Positions 27,174 to 35,181 of a DNA stretch of 46,343 nucleotides are shown piece by piece (position 1 is the first letter of the stretch; every line of letters begins with the position of its first letter). A program made the position numbers and the translations under genes. The stretch lies in contig JAQBSZ010000031.1 in the NCBI GenBank assembly GCA_027623555.1, positions 1 through 46,343 of the forward strand, read 5' to 3'. The DNA comes from Pseudomonadota bacterium (GTDB lineage Bacteria; Pseudomonadota; Gammaproteobacteria; Pseudomonadales; Pseudohongiellaceae). Under the pieces are notes generated by a model. It worked only from the letters and a program-made list of their open reading frames with translations. It ran no database searches and was not told where the DNA came from.

Positions 27174-28601
27174 ATGCAATCAAAAGCGAAGCTGAGACAG
27201 AGAATTTTCAGGGCTGTCAGTTTGCTGGTTTTTTTATTCTTATCACACAGTGCTGTCGCTCAGCAGGCCAGCCTCATCGGCAATGTGATTAATCTGCCGG
27301 TGGTTGCAGTAGGAACCGATGCCTACCAGGTGGAACTGACACTTGTCGAAGCAAGCAGCCCGATCGAAGTAGAGGTAACCAGCGGCGTGTTGCTAAGCGG
27401 AGCTGACACCACCGGGGCCAGTATCTTCGATGGAACCACGCTGGCAATCCCCTCTATCGATGTCGACGGAATCGCGTACTGGGCTAATTTCTCCCTTTTA
27501 ACTACAGAACCCCCGACCTTTGTGTTCATCGATGCCGGTGTGGTCGGAACCGATCCTCCGCAATCCTGCGTGCGCCCGGATCCGGATCCCTCTCACGGGA
27601 CTGACAACCCGCAAATCATCGCAGGATGGGCAGTTCCTCCTTCACAGGTCCAGGATGGTGGGCCGGGTATCGACGGAATTCCGGCGATAGGGAACCCGGT
27701 GTTTACCCAGAACTTTGGTTCACAAGCGATTTCCGATTCCACCCTGGTAGTAGGCGTCAAGATTGGAGATGAGGTAAGAGCCTATTCCCATACCGTGCTG
27801 GATTTACATGAAGTCGTGAACGATCAGTTTATAATCGACGGACAACTGGAACCCGTCACCATCAACTACTGTCCGCTAACCGGGTCGGCCATGCTCTGGA
27901 AGGGCAAGATGACCTCAGTCGATCCAAGCTTCGGTGTCTCCGGGCTGCTGTATAACTCAAATCTAATTATGTATGACAGGGAGACCACTTCTTATTGGTC
28001 GCAAATGCTGGAGCAGGGAATTACTAACGTTGAGCGTCTAACTGTTCCCGACCGCTTGCAAGTAATTGAAACTACCTGGGGAACCTGGAAAGCCATGTAT
28101 CCGCAAACTTCATTGCTGACTACAGATACCGGCTTCAGTTTTCCCTACGGGTTCTATCCCTATGGCAGCTACAAGACCAATAATTCCCTGCTGTTCAATG
28201 TAAACAACTCTGGCGACGGTAGACTGCATCGCAAGGAGCGGGTGCTGGGTATCAATGTCGGAACCAGTTCAAAAGTTTACCCTGTCAGCGCCTTTGGTGC
28301 GGATGTCACAATCATCAACGATACGGTGGGCGATATGAACGTCGTTGCGGCAGGCAGTTCTCTCCAAAATTTCGCCGCCATCTTTAATCGCCAGTTAGAA
28401 GACTGTACTACGCTGGAATTTTCTGCTATCCAGGGCCAGCTTCCGATCGTGATGACAGATAACGAAGGCAATGAATGGGATATATTTGGCAGCGCTGTTT
28501 CCGGACCCAGGGCTGGCACCCAGCTGCAGAAAACCAATTCCTACATCGCCTTCTGGTTTGCCTGGACTGCATTTTTTACGAATGTAGCAATCCATCAATA
28601 A
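27174..28601 (+). CDS. DUF3179 domain protein, exported (copy 1)
   Basis: A 475-residue exported protein with a signal peptide (SLLVFLFLSHSAVAQQ). The DUF3179 core is clear: VVGVKIGDEVRAY, NYCPLTGSAMLW, GVSGLLYNSNL, YDRETTSYWSQMLEQ and ETTWGTWKAMYPQT. The conserved Cys in YCPLTG is kept. The function of DUF3179 is not established. ATG at 27174 is preferred over TTG 27108 because CGAGGGAG lies nine bases upstream and the signal peptide then begins at the N-terminus; the longer form would read into the 31-base duplication. It is the first gene of a four-gene operon with a paralogue, an outer-membrane protein and a thioredoxin. Confidence 0.88.
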   Translation: MQSKAKLRQRIFRAVSLLVFLFLSHSAVAQQASLIGNVINLPVVAVGTDAYQVELTLVEASSPIEVEVTSGVLLSGADTTGASIFDGTTLAIPSIDVDGIAYWANFSLLTTEPPTFVFIDAGVVGTDPPQSCVRPDPDPSHGTDNPQIIAGWAVPPSQVQDGGPGIDGIPAIGNPVFTQNFGSQAISDSTLVVGVKIGDEVRAYSHTVLDLHEVVNDQFIIDGQLEPVTINYCPLTGSAMLWKGKMTSVDPSFGVSGLLYNSNLIMYDRETTSYWSQMLEQGITNVERLTVPDRLQVIETTWGTWKAMYPQTSLLTTDTGFSFPYGFYPYGSYKTNNSLLFNVNNSGDGRLHRKERVLGINVGTSSKVYPVSAFGADVTIINDTVGDMNVVAAGSSLQNFAAIFNRQLEDCTTLEFSAIQGQLPIVMTDNEGNEWDIFGSAVSGPRAGTQLQKTNSYIAFWFAWTAFFTNVAIHQ

Positions 28602-28632
28602 GGCGGCTGCTTCGAAAGGGGGAAGAGGCTGA

Positions 28633-30066
28633 ATGAATCGTGCATGGCTACTAATCCTGATGCAACATGCACTGCTGATGCCAGCGTGTTTGCTGGCAAT
28701 CATCGGTCAGGCGCACGCGCAACAAGCAGTACTGAATGGCAATGTCATTGACTTGCCTGTGGTTACCCTGGGTGCCCAGAGTTACCAGGTGCAATTGACG
28801 ATTCAGGATGGCACCAGCCCCCTGGAGGTATTGGTAACCAGTGCAGTCGAGCTGTCGAATGCCAGTGCTGCAGGTGCAAGTTCTTTCGTTGGCAACCTGC
28901 TGTCCATTCCTTCTATAGCGGTTGCGGGAGTTAATTACTGGGCTAGTTTCAGTTTGCTCAGTGCCGATCCACCCAGGTTGGTACTGACAGATGCCGGTGA
29001 GCTTGGGGCTGGATCAACTGTTCAGAATTGCACTCGACCCGAACCTGATCTCAGTAACGGACCGGACAGTGCCCAGGTAGTGAATGGCTTCGTCGTTCCC
29101 CCGGCCGACATTGTCGACGGTGGACCCGGCCCCGATGGCATACCTGCAATCAATCACCCCTTGTTTACTTCAGACTTCAAGCTTGCAGGCATGCAGGCGG
29201 AAGATCTGGTAATTGGCGTCAAGATTGGTGAGCAGGTCAGAGCCTATCCGCATCGACTCATGGACTACCATGAAATCGTCAACGACCGCTTCGACATCGA
29301 AGGCGTCTCGAAAGACTTCACCATCAGCTATTGCCCACTGACTGGATCGGCACTGCTGTGGAAGTCATTCGCCGATTCAGCGAATACAACCTTCGGAGTG
29401 TCTGGGCTGCTCTATAATTCCAACCTGGTTCTCTACGACCGCGAGACCGGAAGCCTGTGGTCGCAGATGCTCGAGCAGGCTATTAACGGACCGCAAGCCA
29501 CCCGCATCCCCGAAAAATACCAGGTCCTGGAAACCACCTGGGGCAATTGGTTGGCAATGTATCCACAGACCCTGGTGCTGATGATAGAGGAAACGGAATT
29601 CAGTTTTCCCTACGAATTTTATCCCTACGGATTCTACCGCTCAGATAACAGTGTGCTCTATAACGTAACTGATCTCAGCGATAACCGCCTGCATCGCAAG
29701 GAGCGTGTGCTAGGCATCACTGTGGGTGAGAACTCCAAGGTTTACCCGATCACAAATTTTGCCAGCGACGTAAGTGTAATCAATGACCGGGTTGGCAACA
29801 TGGATGTTGTGTCTGTTGGCAGTTCTTCTAACAATTTTGGTGCCGTGTTTAATCGTCAACTGGAAGACTGTACAGTCCTGGATTTCTCGCCGATTGAGAA
29901 TCAAAGCCCTATTGTGATGGTTGATAACGAAGGCAGCCAATGGGATCTGTTCGGAGTCGCAACCTCCGGACCAAGAGCGGGTACCCAATTGCAGAAAACC
30001 AATTCCTTTGTTGCCTATTGGTTCGCGTGGGCCGCATTCTTTCCCGGCGCGGAGATTTATCCATGA
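28633..30066 (+). CDS. DUF3179 domain protein, exported (copy 2)
   Basis: Paralogue of the preceding gene (477 residues). It shares VIGVKIGEQVRAYPH, SYCPLTGSALLW, GVSGLLYNSNL, WSQMLEQ, RLHRKERVLGI, FNRQLEDCT and SGPRAGTQLQKTNS, so the pair arose by tandem duplication. A signal peptide precedes AHAQQ. Divergence is spread through the N-terminal beta-rich domain (about 25-150) and surface loops. ATG follows AGAGG by five bases. Its stop overlaps the next start (ATGA). Function unknown; both copies probably act in the periplasm. Confidence 0.9.
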   Translation: MNRAWLLILMQHALLMPACLLAIIGQAHAQQAVLNGNVIDLPVVTLGAQSYQVQLTIQDGTSPLEVLVTSAVELSNASAAGASSFVGNLLSIPSIAVAGVNYWASFSLLSADPPRLVLTDAGELGAGSTVQNCTRPEPDLSNGPDSAQVVNGFVVPPADIVDGGPGPDGIPAINHPLFTSDFKLAGMQAEDLVIGVKIGEQVRAYPHRLMDYHEIVNDRFDIEGVSKDFTISYCPLTGSALLWKSFADSANTTFGVSGLLYNSNLVLYDRETGSLWSQMLEQAINGPQATRIPEKYQVLETTWGNWLAMYPQTLVLMIEETEFSFPYEFYPYGFYRSDNSVLYNVTDLSDNRLHRKERVLGITVGENSKVYPITNFASDVSVINDRVGNMDVVSVGSSSNNFGAVFNRQLEDCTVLDFSPIENQSPIVMVDNEGSQWDLFGVATSGPRAGTQLQKTNSFVAYWFAWAAFFPGAEIYP

Positions 30067-30995
30067 AACGCTACTCGATACCAGTCATAAGCCTGTTGAT
30101 CATTGCCTTAACTCCGTTAATCTCCAACGCGGCGACCTGTAGTTGTGCCGGGGTGCCGCTATTAAGTGCGATCGATACCTCATCCACGCAACCCGGAGAT
30201 TTCTTTTTTAACTTCACCACCGAACAACATGAAATCTCTGACCTGGTGCGCGGCAGCAAAGATATTCCAGACGAGACTGATCGGCAGCGCTCATCACTGT
30301 CCCAGACACTTTCGATGAGTTATGGATTGGCGGATAACTGGACACTGTCAGGATTGAATTCCTATATCGATCATGAGCGCGACATCGGATCGAGTTTTCT
30401 GGGCAAGCAGAGCGCATCCGGGCTGGGAGATGCCGTTGTGCTGGTGCGTTACACTCCGGTATACATCACCCCGTTTTCCAGGCACGAGGTTGGCTTGGGG
30501 CTGGGAGCGCGCATTCCGATGGGTGAAGACGATGCCAATGTCGGCGGGATTACCCTTTCCGAAGACATGCACCCCAGCAGTGGCTCGCTTGGCAAGATAG
30601 CCTGGGCCAGTTACAGCTATGCGTTCAACCAGGCGGCAACGATGCAATTCAACGCGTCGGTAAACTATACTCTCAATGACGATGAGAATGATCGCGGCTA
30701 TGCCTTTGGGGATGAATTCAATTTTTCGCTGGGTTTCAGCCAGAGCATCGGCACTAAATTCGGGTATTCGGCCGGCTTACGCTATCGCACTACCACCGCT
30801 GATGAGCGTAATGAATTTGAGATTCCTAACACCGGGGGTGAATGGCTGGATTTCGTTCCTGCCGTGCAGTACCAGGTTACCGACAAGCTGAGCGCCACCT
30901 TGTCTGGCCGGCTTCCGCTGGCCAGAGAACTGGACGGTGTTTTACAATTCACCACGAGTTATTCTTATGCCTTATCGCTTACTTATGCGCTCTAG
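30063..30995 (+). CDS. Outer-membrane beta-barrel-like protein
   Basis: From the ATG at 30063 (ATGA overlap with the DUF3179 stop) this is a 310-residue protein with a signal peptide (about 1-23, ISNAA), then TCSCAGVP at the mature N-terminus. The remainder is alternating polar/hydrophobic strands ending in SYALSLTYAL, a pattern of outer-membrane beta-barrels (transporter-like). Strands such as TMQFNASVNYTL and GYSAGLRYRTT fit. The CSC at the start of the mature protein could bind metal or form disulphides with the thioredoxin encoded next. An upstream start at 29940 is rejected because it would overlap 127 bases of the previous gene. Confidence 0.78.
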   Translation: MKRYSIPVISLLIIALTPLISNAATCSCAGVPLLSAIDTSSTQPGDFFFNFTTEQHEISDLVRGSKDIPDETDRQRSSLSQTLSMSYGLADNWTLSGLNSYIDHERDIGSSFLGKQSASGLGDAVVLVRYTPVYITPFSRHEVGLGLGARIPMGEDDANVGGITLSEDMHPSSGSLGKIAWASYSYAFNQAATMQFNASVNYTLNDDENDRGYAFGDEFNFSLGFSQSIGTKFGYSAGLRYRTTTADERNEFEIPNTGGEWLDFVPAVQYQVTDKLSATLSGRLPLARELDGVLQFTTSYSYALSLTYAL

Positions 30996-30997
30996 AA

Positions 30998-31489
30998 ATG
31001 CACTATAGAAAAACTATTCCAGTTGTGCTGCTGAGTTTGTTCTCTGCTGTACTTATCGCCCAGGAGTTGGCGCCAGATTTTGCAGGAACTTCAATACGCG
31101 GAGACGCCACGCTGCGACTCTCCGATTATCGCGGCAAGGTTGTATTCATCGACTTCTGGGCATCCTGGTGTCCTCCCTGTCTGGTGTCACTGCCCGCCTA
31201 TGACAGGATGTATCAGGAACTGGGCAATGCAGAGTTTGAGTTTATTGCCATCAATGTCGATGAAGACACTGACAATGGTATTTTCTTTCTGGAGGACCAC
31301 CCGGTCTCCTATCCGGTGCTGGCCGATCCAGAAGGGGATATTGGCATCCCCTACAAGGTGAGGAGCTTGCCAGTATCTTACCTGCTGGACAGACAGGGTA
31401 AGATCGTTCAATCCTATCGAAGTTTTAAACCGGGCGATGAGATTGAGATAAAGCAGCAGATCCTGCAACTCTTGGCTAGGGAGCCCTGA
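30998..31489 (+). CDS. TlpA-like periplasmic thioredoxin-family protein
   Basis: Thiol-disulphide oxidoreductase of 163 residues. The start at ATG 30998, two bases after the barrel gene stop, puts a signal/anchor (about 6-21) at the N-terminus. The active site is C58-P-P-C61 in FWASWCPPC, and the cis-proline loop is visible in VRSLPVSYLLDRQGKIV. The family reduces or isomerises cysteines of exported proteins, for example in cytochrome or copper-site maturation. Its place in the operon suggests that the DUF3179 proteins or the CSC motif of the barrel protein are substrates (inference). Confidence 0.9.
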   Translation: MHYRKTIPVVLLSLFSAVLIAQELAPDFAGTSIRGDATLRLSDYRGKVVFIDFWASWCPPCLVSLPAYDRMYQELGNAEFEFIAINVDEDTDNGIFFLEDHPVSYPVLADPEGDIGIPYKVRSLPVSYLLDRQGKIVQSYRSFKPGDEIEIKQQILQLLAREP

Positions 31490-31527
31490 TCTTTCCAGCC
31501 CATTGCATCGTCCGGTGCACTGCTTTA

Positions 31528-31599
31528 CCCTCTATGCTCTTTATACCTTTTATTCCCTTCACACCTTCTATACTCTCTATGCCCTTAATTCCTCTTATT
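31528..31599. repeat. Degenerate 9-base tandem repeat, eight units, pyrimidine-rich
   Basis: Units such as CCCTCTATG, CTCTTTATA, CCTTTTATT, CCTTCTATA and CTCTCTATG follow without gaps (consensus about CCYTYTATR). They occupy the spacer between the thioredoxin and NHL genes. One strand is almost purine-free apart from the A/G at unit ends. Confidence 0.75.
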
Positions 31600-31666
31600 T
31601 GTCGTCCTCAACAATTTTTCACTACCCGGCAAGTCTGATTGCCCGAAAAAGATAAAGGAGAAGTCC

Positions 31667-32737
31667 ATGCGCCTTAACCGACATTTGCTCAGCTCAACAA
31701 CTTTAACTCTCGTTACTCTCCTGGCTTGCAGCTCTTTGTATGCACAACTGGAACCGATAAATAATAGACCCAATCCCTATAGCTCGGTAGACGGTTGGGC
31801 CAGGCTTCCGAATGGCCGCGAATGGGGTTCGACGGCTGGCGTGGATATGGATCCGGACGGGCGACACCTTTGGGCAATCGACCGTTGCGGGTCAAACAGC
31901 TGTGCCGGATCAAACCTGGACCCGATCGTGAAAATTGATGTCGAAGGCAACGTAGTGGCTTCGATTGGCGGTGGATTGATGTTATTCCCCCATGGGCTGC
32001 ACGTCGACCGGGATGGCAATGTCTGGGTTACAGATGGGCAGGGACCGGATCCGGCAAATCCTGCCACGGCAGGCAAGGGTCATGTGGTGTACAAGTTAAG
32101 CCCGGAAGGGGAGGTGTTGTTGACCCTGGGCCAACCCGGAGTGGCTGGCAATGGTACCGACGCATTGCTGGAGACGCCCTGCGATGTGGTTACCGATGCC
32201 GATGGCAATATCTACGTCGGCGACGGTCATAGCGGCCAGAATGAAGGCGCGACATCGAACACGGTGGCACGCATCGTTAAATTCGATCGCTACGGCAACC
32301 TCATAAAGTACTGGGGTGGCTGGGGATCTGGTGCCGGACAATTCAAGACACCCCATGCAGTTGATATCGATTCCCGGAACCGGCTGGTGGTTGGCGATCG
32401 TGGCAATAACCGACTGCAGATTTTCGATCTGGATAGCAATTACATTGGGGAGTTCAAGTCCTTCAGTCGACCCAGTGGCATTTACATCACCGACGATGAC
32501 ACGATTTATGTCGCCGATTCAGAATCGGAGTTTGACAACACCCGCAATCCTGGCTGGGAAGCCGGTATCAGAGTTGGCAGTTTGCTGGATGGAATTGTTG
32601 ATTACTTTATTGATGGCACTGTGGCCGCCTATCCGGAGGGTTCCAATCCTGAAGGCGTGGCTGTGGACTCGGCGGGAAATGTATTCGGTGCTGTAGTGTC
32701 TGGTGGCGGCGCCATGATCAGGTCATCACGTCGTTAG
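31667..32737 (+). CDS. Exported NHL-repeat beta-propeller protein (PAL-like)
   Basis: A 356-residue secreted beta-propeller. The signal peptide (TLVTLLACSSLYAQ) is followed by NHL-type repeats: FPHGLHVDRDGNVWVTD, PCDVVTDADGNIYVGDGH, PHAVDIDSRNRLVVGDRG, NNRLQIFD and PSGIYITDDDTIYVADS. The arrangement resembles the peptidyl-alpha-hydroxyglycine alpha-amidating lyase (PAL) fold and other SMP-30/NHL proteins. Catalytic identity with PAL is not shown. A strong AAGGAG lies six bases before ATG. It is preceded by an unusual nine-base repeat tract and stands as a single gene. Confidence 0.85.
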   Translation: MRLNRHLLSSTTLTLVTLLACSSLYAQLEPINNRPNPYSSVDGWARLPNGREWGSTAGVDMDPDGRHLWAIDRCGSNSCAGSNLDPIVKIDVEGNVVASIGGGLMLFPHGLHVDRDGNVWVTDGQGPDPANPATAGKGHVVYKLSPEGEVLLTLGQPGVAGNGTDALLETPCDVVTDADGNIYVGDGHSGQNEGATSNTVARIVKFDRYGNLIKYWGGWGSGAGQFKTPHAVDIDSRNRLVVGDRGNNRLQIFDLDSNYIGEFKSFSRPSGIYITDDDTIYVADSESEFDNTRNPGWEAGIRVGSLLDGIVDYFIDGTVAAYPEGSNPEGVAVDSAGNVFGAVVSGGGAMIRSSRR

Positions 32738-32948
32738 AAATTGAATTGAGGTTCGATCTTCAATTTCCGGCTTGATCGGTATACAACCCATCGGACTTCA
32801 CTCACACAAGCCAGGGGCTGCGGTGTTGTTTGCGAACAATCAGGACCGCAGGTTGTGAGCAAATAATACCGCAGTTCCTGGCGGCCGGTACGGACAAGTA
32901 GCCTCATCGCCCTCAGCAACTGGGATGCTACAGACTCCGACTTCATTG

Positions 32949-33257
32949 CTATTCTGATCCCTGTTTGCTCGCGGCGTATTTTGCCAACTCGGTCGGATCG
33001 TTGTGGATGTGTTTCTCGATGAGGTGGACCAGATCTTTTTTGGACACCATCCCAAAACTGGCGATGACTTCAGAATTTAACACCAGCGAGACGAACAGGA
33101 TAACGAAGAGCAGCAGATACAGATAGGGCATCTCGATTCCCAGCATTCGCAAAACCGCACAGAACATCAGGCCAACCCAGAGAAACGAGCGCAGCGCTGC
33201 TTCACGTTCGATCTGGCGTTTGGCGCGCATAACCAGGTTGAAGTCGCTTTCATTCAT
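32949..33257 (-). CDS. Small two-helix membrane protein
   Basis: A 102-residue protein with a charged N-terminus (NLVMRAKRQIEREAALR), a long hydrophobic region (about 24-62) that can form two membrane helices, and a soluble C-terminal helix (KKDLVHLIEKHIHND). I do not recognise the family. It follows the DUF3095 gene by 27 bases on the same strand, so the two are probably co-transcribed and may act together. The 211-base stretch to its left holds only a 9-base inverted repeat (32737-32745 with 32759-32767). Confidence 0.68.
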   Translation of the reverse strand: MNESDFNLVMRAKRQIEREAALRSFLWVGLMFCAVLRMLGIEMPYLYLLLFVILFVSLVLNSEVIASFGMVSKKDLVHLIEKHIHNDPTELAKYAASKQGSE

Positions 33258-33284
33258 GATGCTTTCCTCCTGTGCAGCGTGTGC

Positions 33285-34463
33285 CTAGCTTGAATCCATT
33301 TCCAATTGTCGCTTCATTGCCTCGGCCGCCAGTGTATAGCCACCCCCGGCGCCATCGACAAAGTGGTAATGTTCTCCGTCGCGGCTATCAATCATACAGG
33401 TGATCAGTGCCGCATTGGAAACATGAATTCCGAATCTGCATTGACCCTCTTGATGCAGCGCCTCTAGATAGCCTGCGAGCTGCTCTCTTTGCGATCGGGT
33501 GCCAGAAATAACCTGACGCAGTGTCCCATCAAATTTGCGAAAATCAGTGTGCGTGACAAGGTCCTGCTTATAGTTCCCCCAGCGCACGCCACTCGCCCGG
33601 ATTCTAAACGTCATCAGCAACCAACCTAGCAAATTTCTAAACACTACTTCCCAGTAGTATTTTGCCGATGCAGGTCTGTTCACTCGAGCACTGTGAATCC
33701 TCGCTTCGTAATTTAAGCCGTGTCTATTGTAGGTCGTCTTAAGGCGGCTGCTGTGTACCGGTCTACACTTTTCTGCTTCTCCGTAGATCGAGTCGATAGT
33801 GTTAAGTACCTGCTGGTAGACCAGTGCATCCCCTGCCTGTGTGGCCGTGGTAGCCCGTATTATCACGGCAATCGTTTCACCATACATGCTGTCTACCTGG
33901 TTCCAGCGACATTCCAGCCCCGCATAGTTTGCAGTGTGATTGGCCAGCTGCGAGTCAATGCCAGGTAGCACTTCGGAAGCAGACTTCAGTAGGGATTCCG
34001 CATACTCTATACCGCCACCGCTAAAGGCCGCCTGGCAATAGTGCGATGAGATGCGTTGCTTGGCGATGCGGACCTCAAGATTATTACGGGCTATTTCTTC
34101 CAGGCTGACAATGCCAACTCGCAGGTCCAGGTCGAACTGTTGCTTCGCCATGGCACGGGTGGCGAGCAGGGCACTTACGGTTGGTTCTCTGAATTTGCCG
34201 GGAATGCACAGGCTGGCACCGTCACCACCGAAGATATAGGGTATCTCCAGCGGTGCGACGATGTTTCGAATAGCCGTGATAACAGAAACGCCGACAATAT
34301 TGACGGCTTTAAGCTCGCCTTTGCTGACAGCCTCGGTAGAATTGCTGACGTCGGCAACCACTAGCAGCCAGTCATCGGGCAGTGTCCAGAAATAGTCCTG
34401 ATCAGTTACGTCTAAAAAGTCTGTAAATGAACCTAGTTTAGAATAAAACTCTGCAGTATCCAT
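33285..34463 (-). CDS. DUF3095 family protein with cyclase-like metal aspartates
   Basis: A 392-residue cytosolic protein. The opening resembles a class III nucleotide cyclase palm: VVADVSNST (35-43) gives an Asp at D38 and IFGGDGASL (77-85) gives D81, the positions of the two metal-binding aspartates in cyclases. The rest matches DUF3095, whose role is unknown; VNIVGVSVITAIRN and the RIHSARVNRP region are typical. The C-terminal part (about 310-392) is a second alpha/beta domain with HVSNAALITCMI. It is divergent from a lipoprotein gene with only 45 bases between. Cyclase-like fold is inference from motifs. Confidence 0.8.
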   Translation of the reverse strand: MDTAEFYSKLGSFTDFLDVTDQDYFWTLPDDWLLVVADVSNSTEAVSKGELKAVNIVGVSVITAIRNIVAPLEIPYIFGGDGASLCIPGKFREPTVSALLATRAMAKQQFDLDLRVGIVSLEEIARNNLEVRIAKQRISSHYCQAAFSGGGIEYAESLLKSASEVLPGIDSQLANHTANYAGLECRWNQVDSMYGETIAVIIRATTATQAGDALVYQQVLNTIDSIYGEAEKCRPVHSSRLKTTYNRHGLNYEARIHSARVNRPASAKYYWEVVFRNLLGWLLMTFRIRASGVRWGNYKQDLVTHTDFRKFDGTLRQVISGTRSQREQLAGYLEALHQEGQCRFGIHVSNAALITCMIDSRDGEHYHFVDGAGGGYTLAAEAMKRQLEMDSS

Positions 34464-34508
34464 GTGCTCACCACTGAAATCTGCAATCCATAATACTCGA
34501 GGTGTATC

Positions 34509-35090
34509 ATGAAGCCCTTACTTTTCTTCAGCCTGCCAGTAGTCCTGCTTTCCTGCCAGTCTGCTGATACCCGGCCCGGAGCAATGCTCTATGAACCGAG
34601 TGCTGAGTTTCCCTATGGCAGGCCCAACCCTGATGCGCCGCCAGAGCTGGCACAGTTCGATTTCATGGTCGGCGAGAATGACTGCAGCGAGGAGCGCCTG
34701 AACAACGCCACGGGCGAGTGGGATCCCGGCCAGCGCACCTGGGATGCCTACTATTATATTAATGGCTATGCCATCAGGGACACCGGCCGCTCTGGCGCTG
34801 CCACCAACGGCAACTTACGCCTTTTTGATACTGCCGCGGGTCAGTGGCTGGTGACGTTCTATTCCATGCCTGCCTACAGCACCGGAACCTGGGCCGGCGG
34901 GATGGAGGGTGGTGCGATGGTGCTCAGGCAGCCACAGAAGGCGCCCGGTACAGACCTCGACGGCTTTTCCCGGCTCACCTTCTCCAATATTACCCAGCAG
35001 GGTTTTGACTGGGTCGGAGAATGGGTCAGCGCAGACGATGATAGCGTGGTATTTCCGTTTTGGAGAATCAGCTGTCAGAAGGTGGACTGA
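34509..35090 (+). CDS. Putative lipoprotein, DUF1579-like
   Basis: A 193-residue exported protein with a short lipoprotein signal (FSLPVVLLSC, C16). The mature part includes FDFMVGENDCSEE, similar to the FDFMIGEW motif of DUF1579 proteins, then beta strands with W and Y pairs (GQWLVTFYSMPAY). A lipocalin-like barrel is likely. Function unknown. It may be co-transcribed with the secreted protein gene 91 bases downstream. Confidence 0.7.
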   Translation: MKPLLFFSLPVVLLSCQSADTRPGAMLYEPSAEFPYGRPNPDAPPELAQFDFMVGENDCSEERLNNATGEWDPGQRTWDAYYYINGYAIRDTGRSGAATNGNLRLFDTAAGQWLVTFYSMPAYSTGTWAGGMEGGAMVLRQPQKAPGTDLDGFSRLTFSNITQQGFDWVGEWVSADDDSVVFPFWRISCQKVD

Positions 35091-35181
35091 ACCAAGGTCT
35101 GATCGAGCAGACAGCTTGCTAATGAGGCGCATCTGGTTTAAGTTTTTGTACACTTTTCCAGTTTACTCTTGGAGCTTCACC

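Noticed and set aside
32841..32875. Imperfect inverted repeat TTTGC..ACAA / TTGT..GCAAA
   Set aside because: Two mismatches and no nearby start or T-run; weak evidence for a function.
32734..32946. Minus-strand open frame of 70 codons after the small membrane protein
   Set aside because: No ribosome-binding site or family; composition looks non-coding and it contains inverted repeats.
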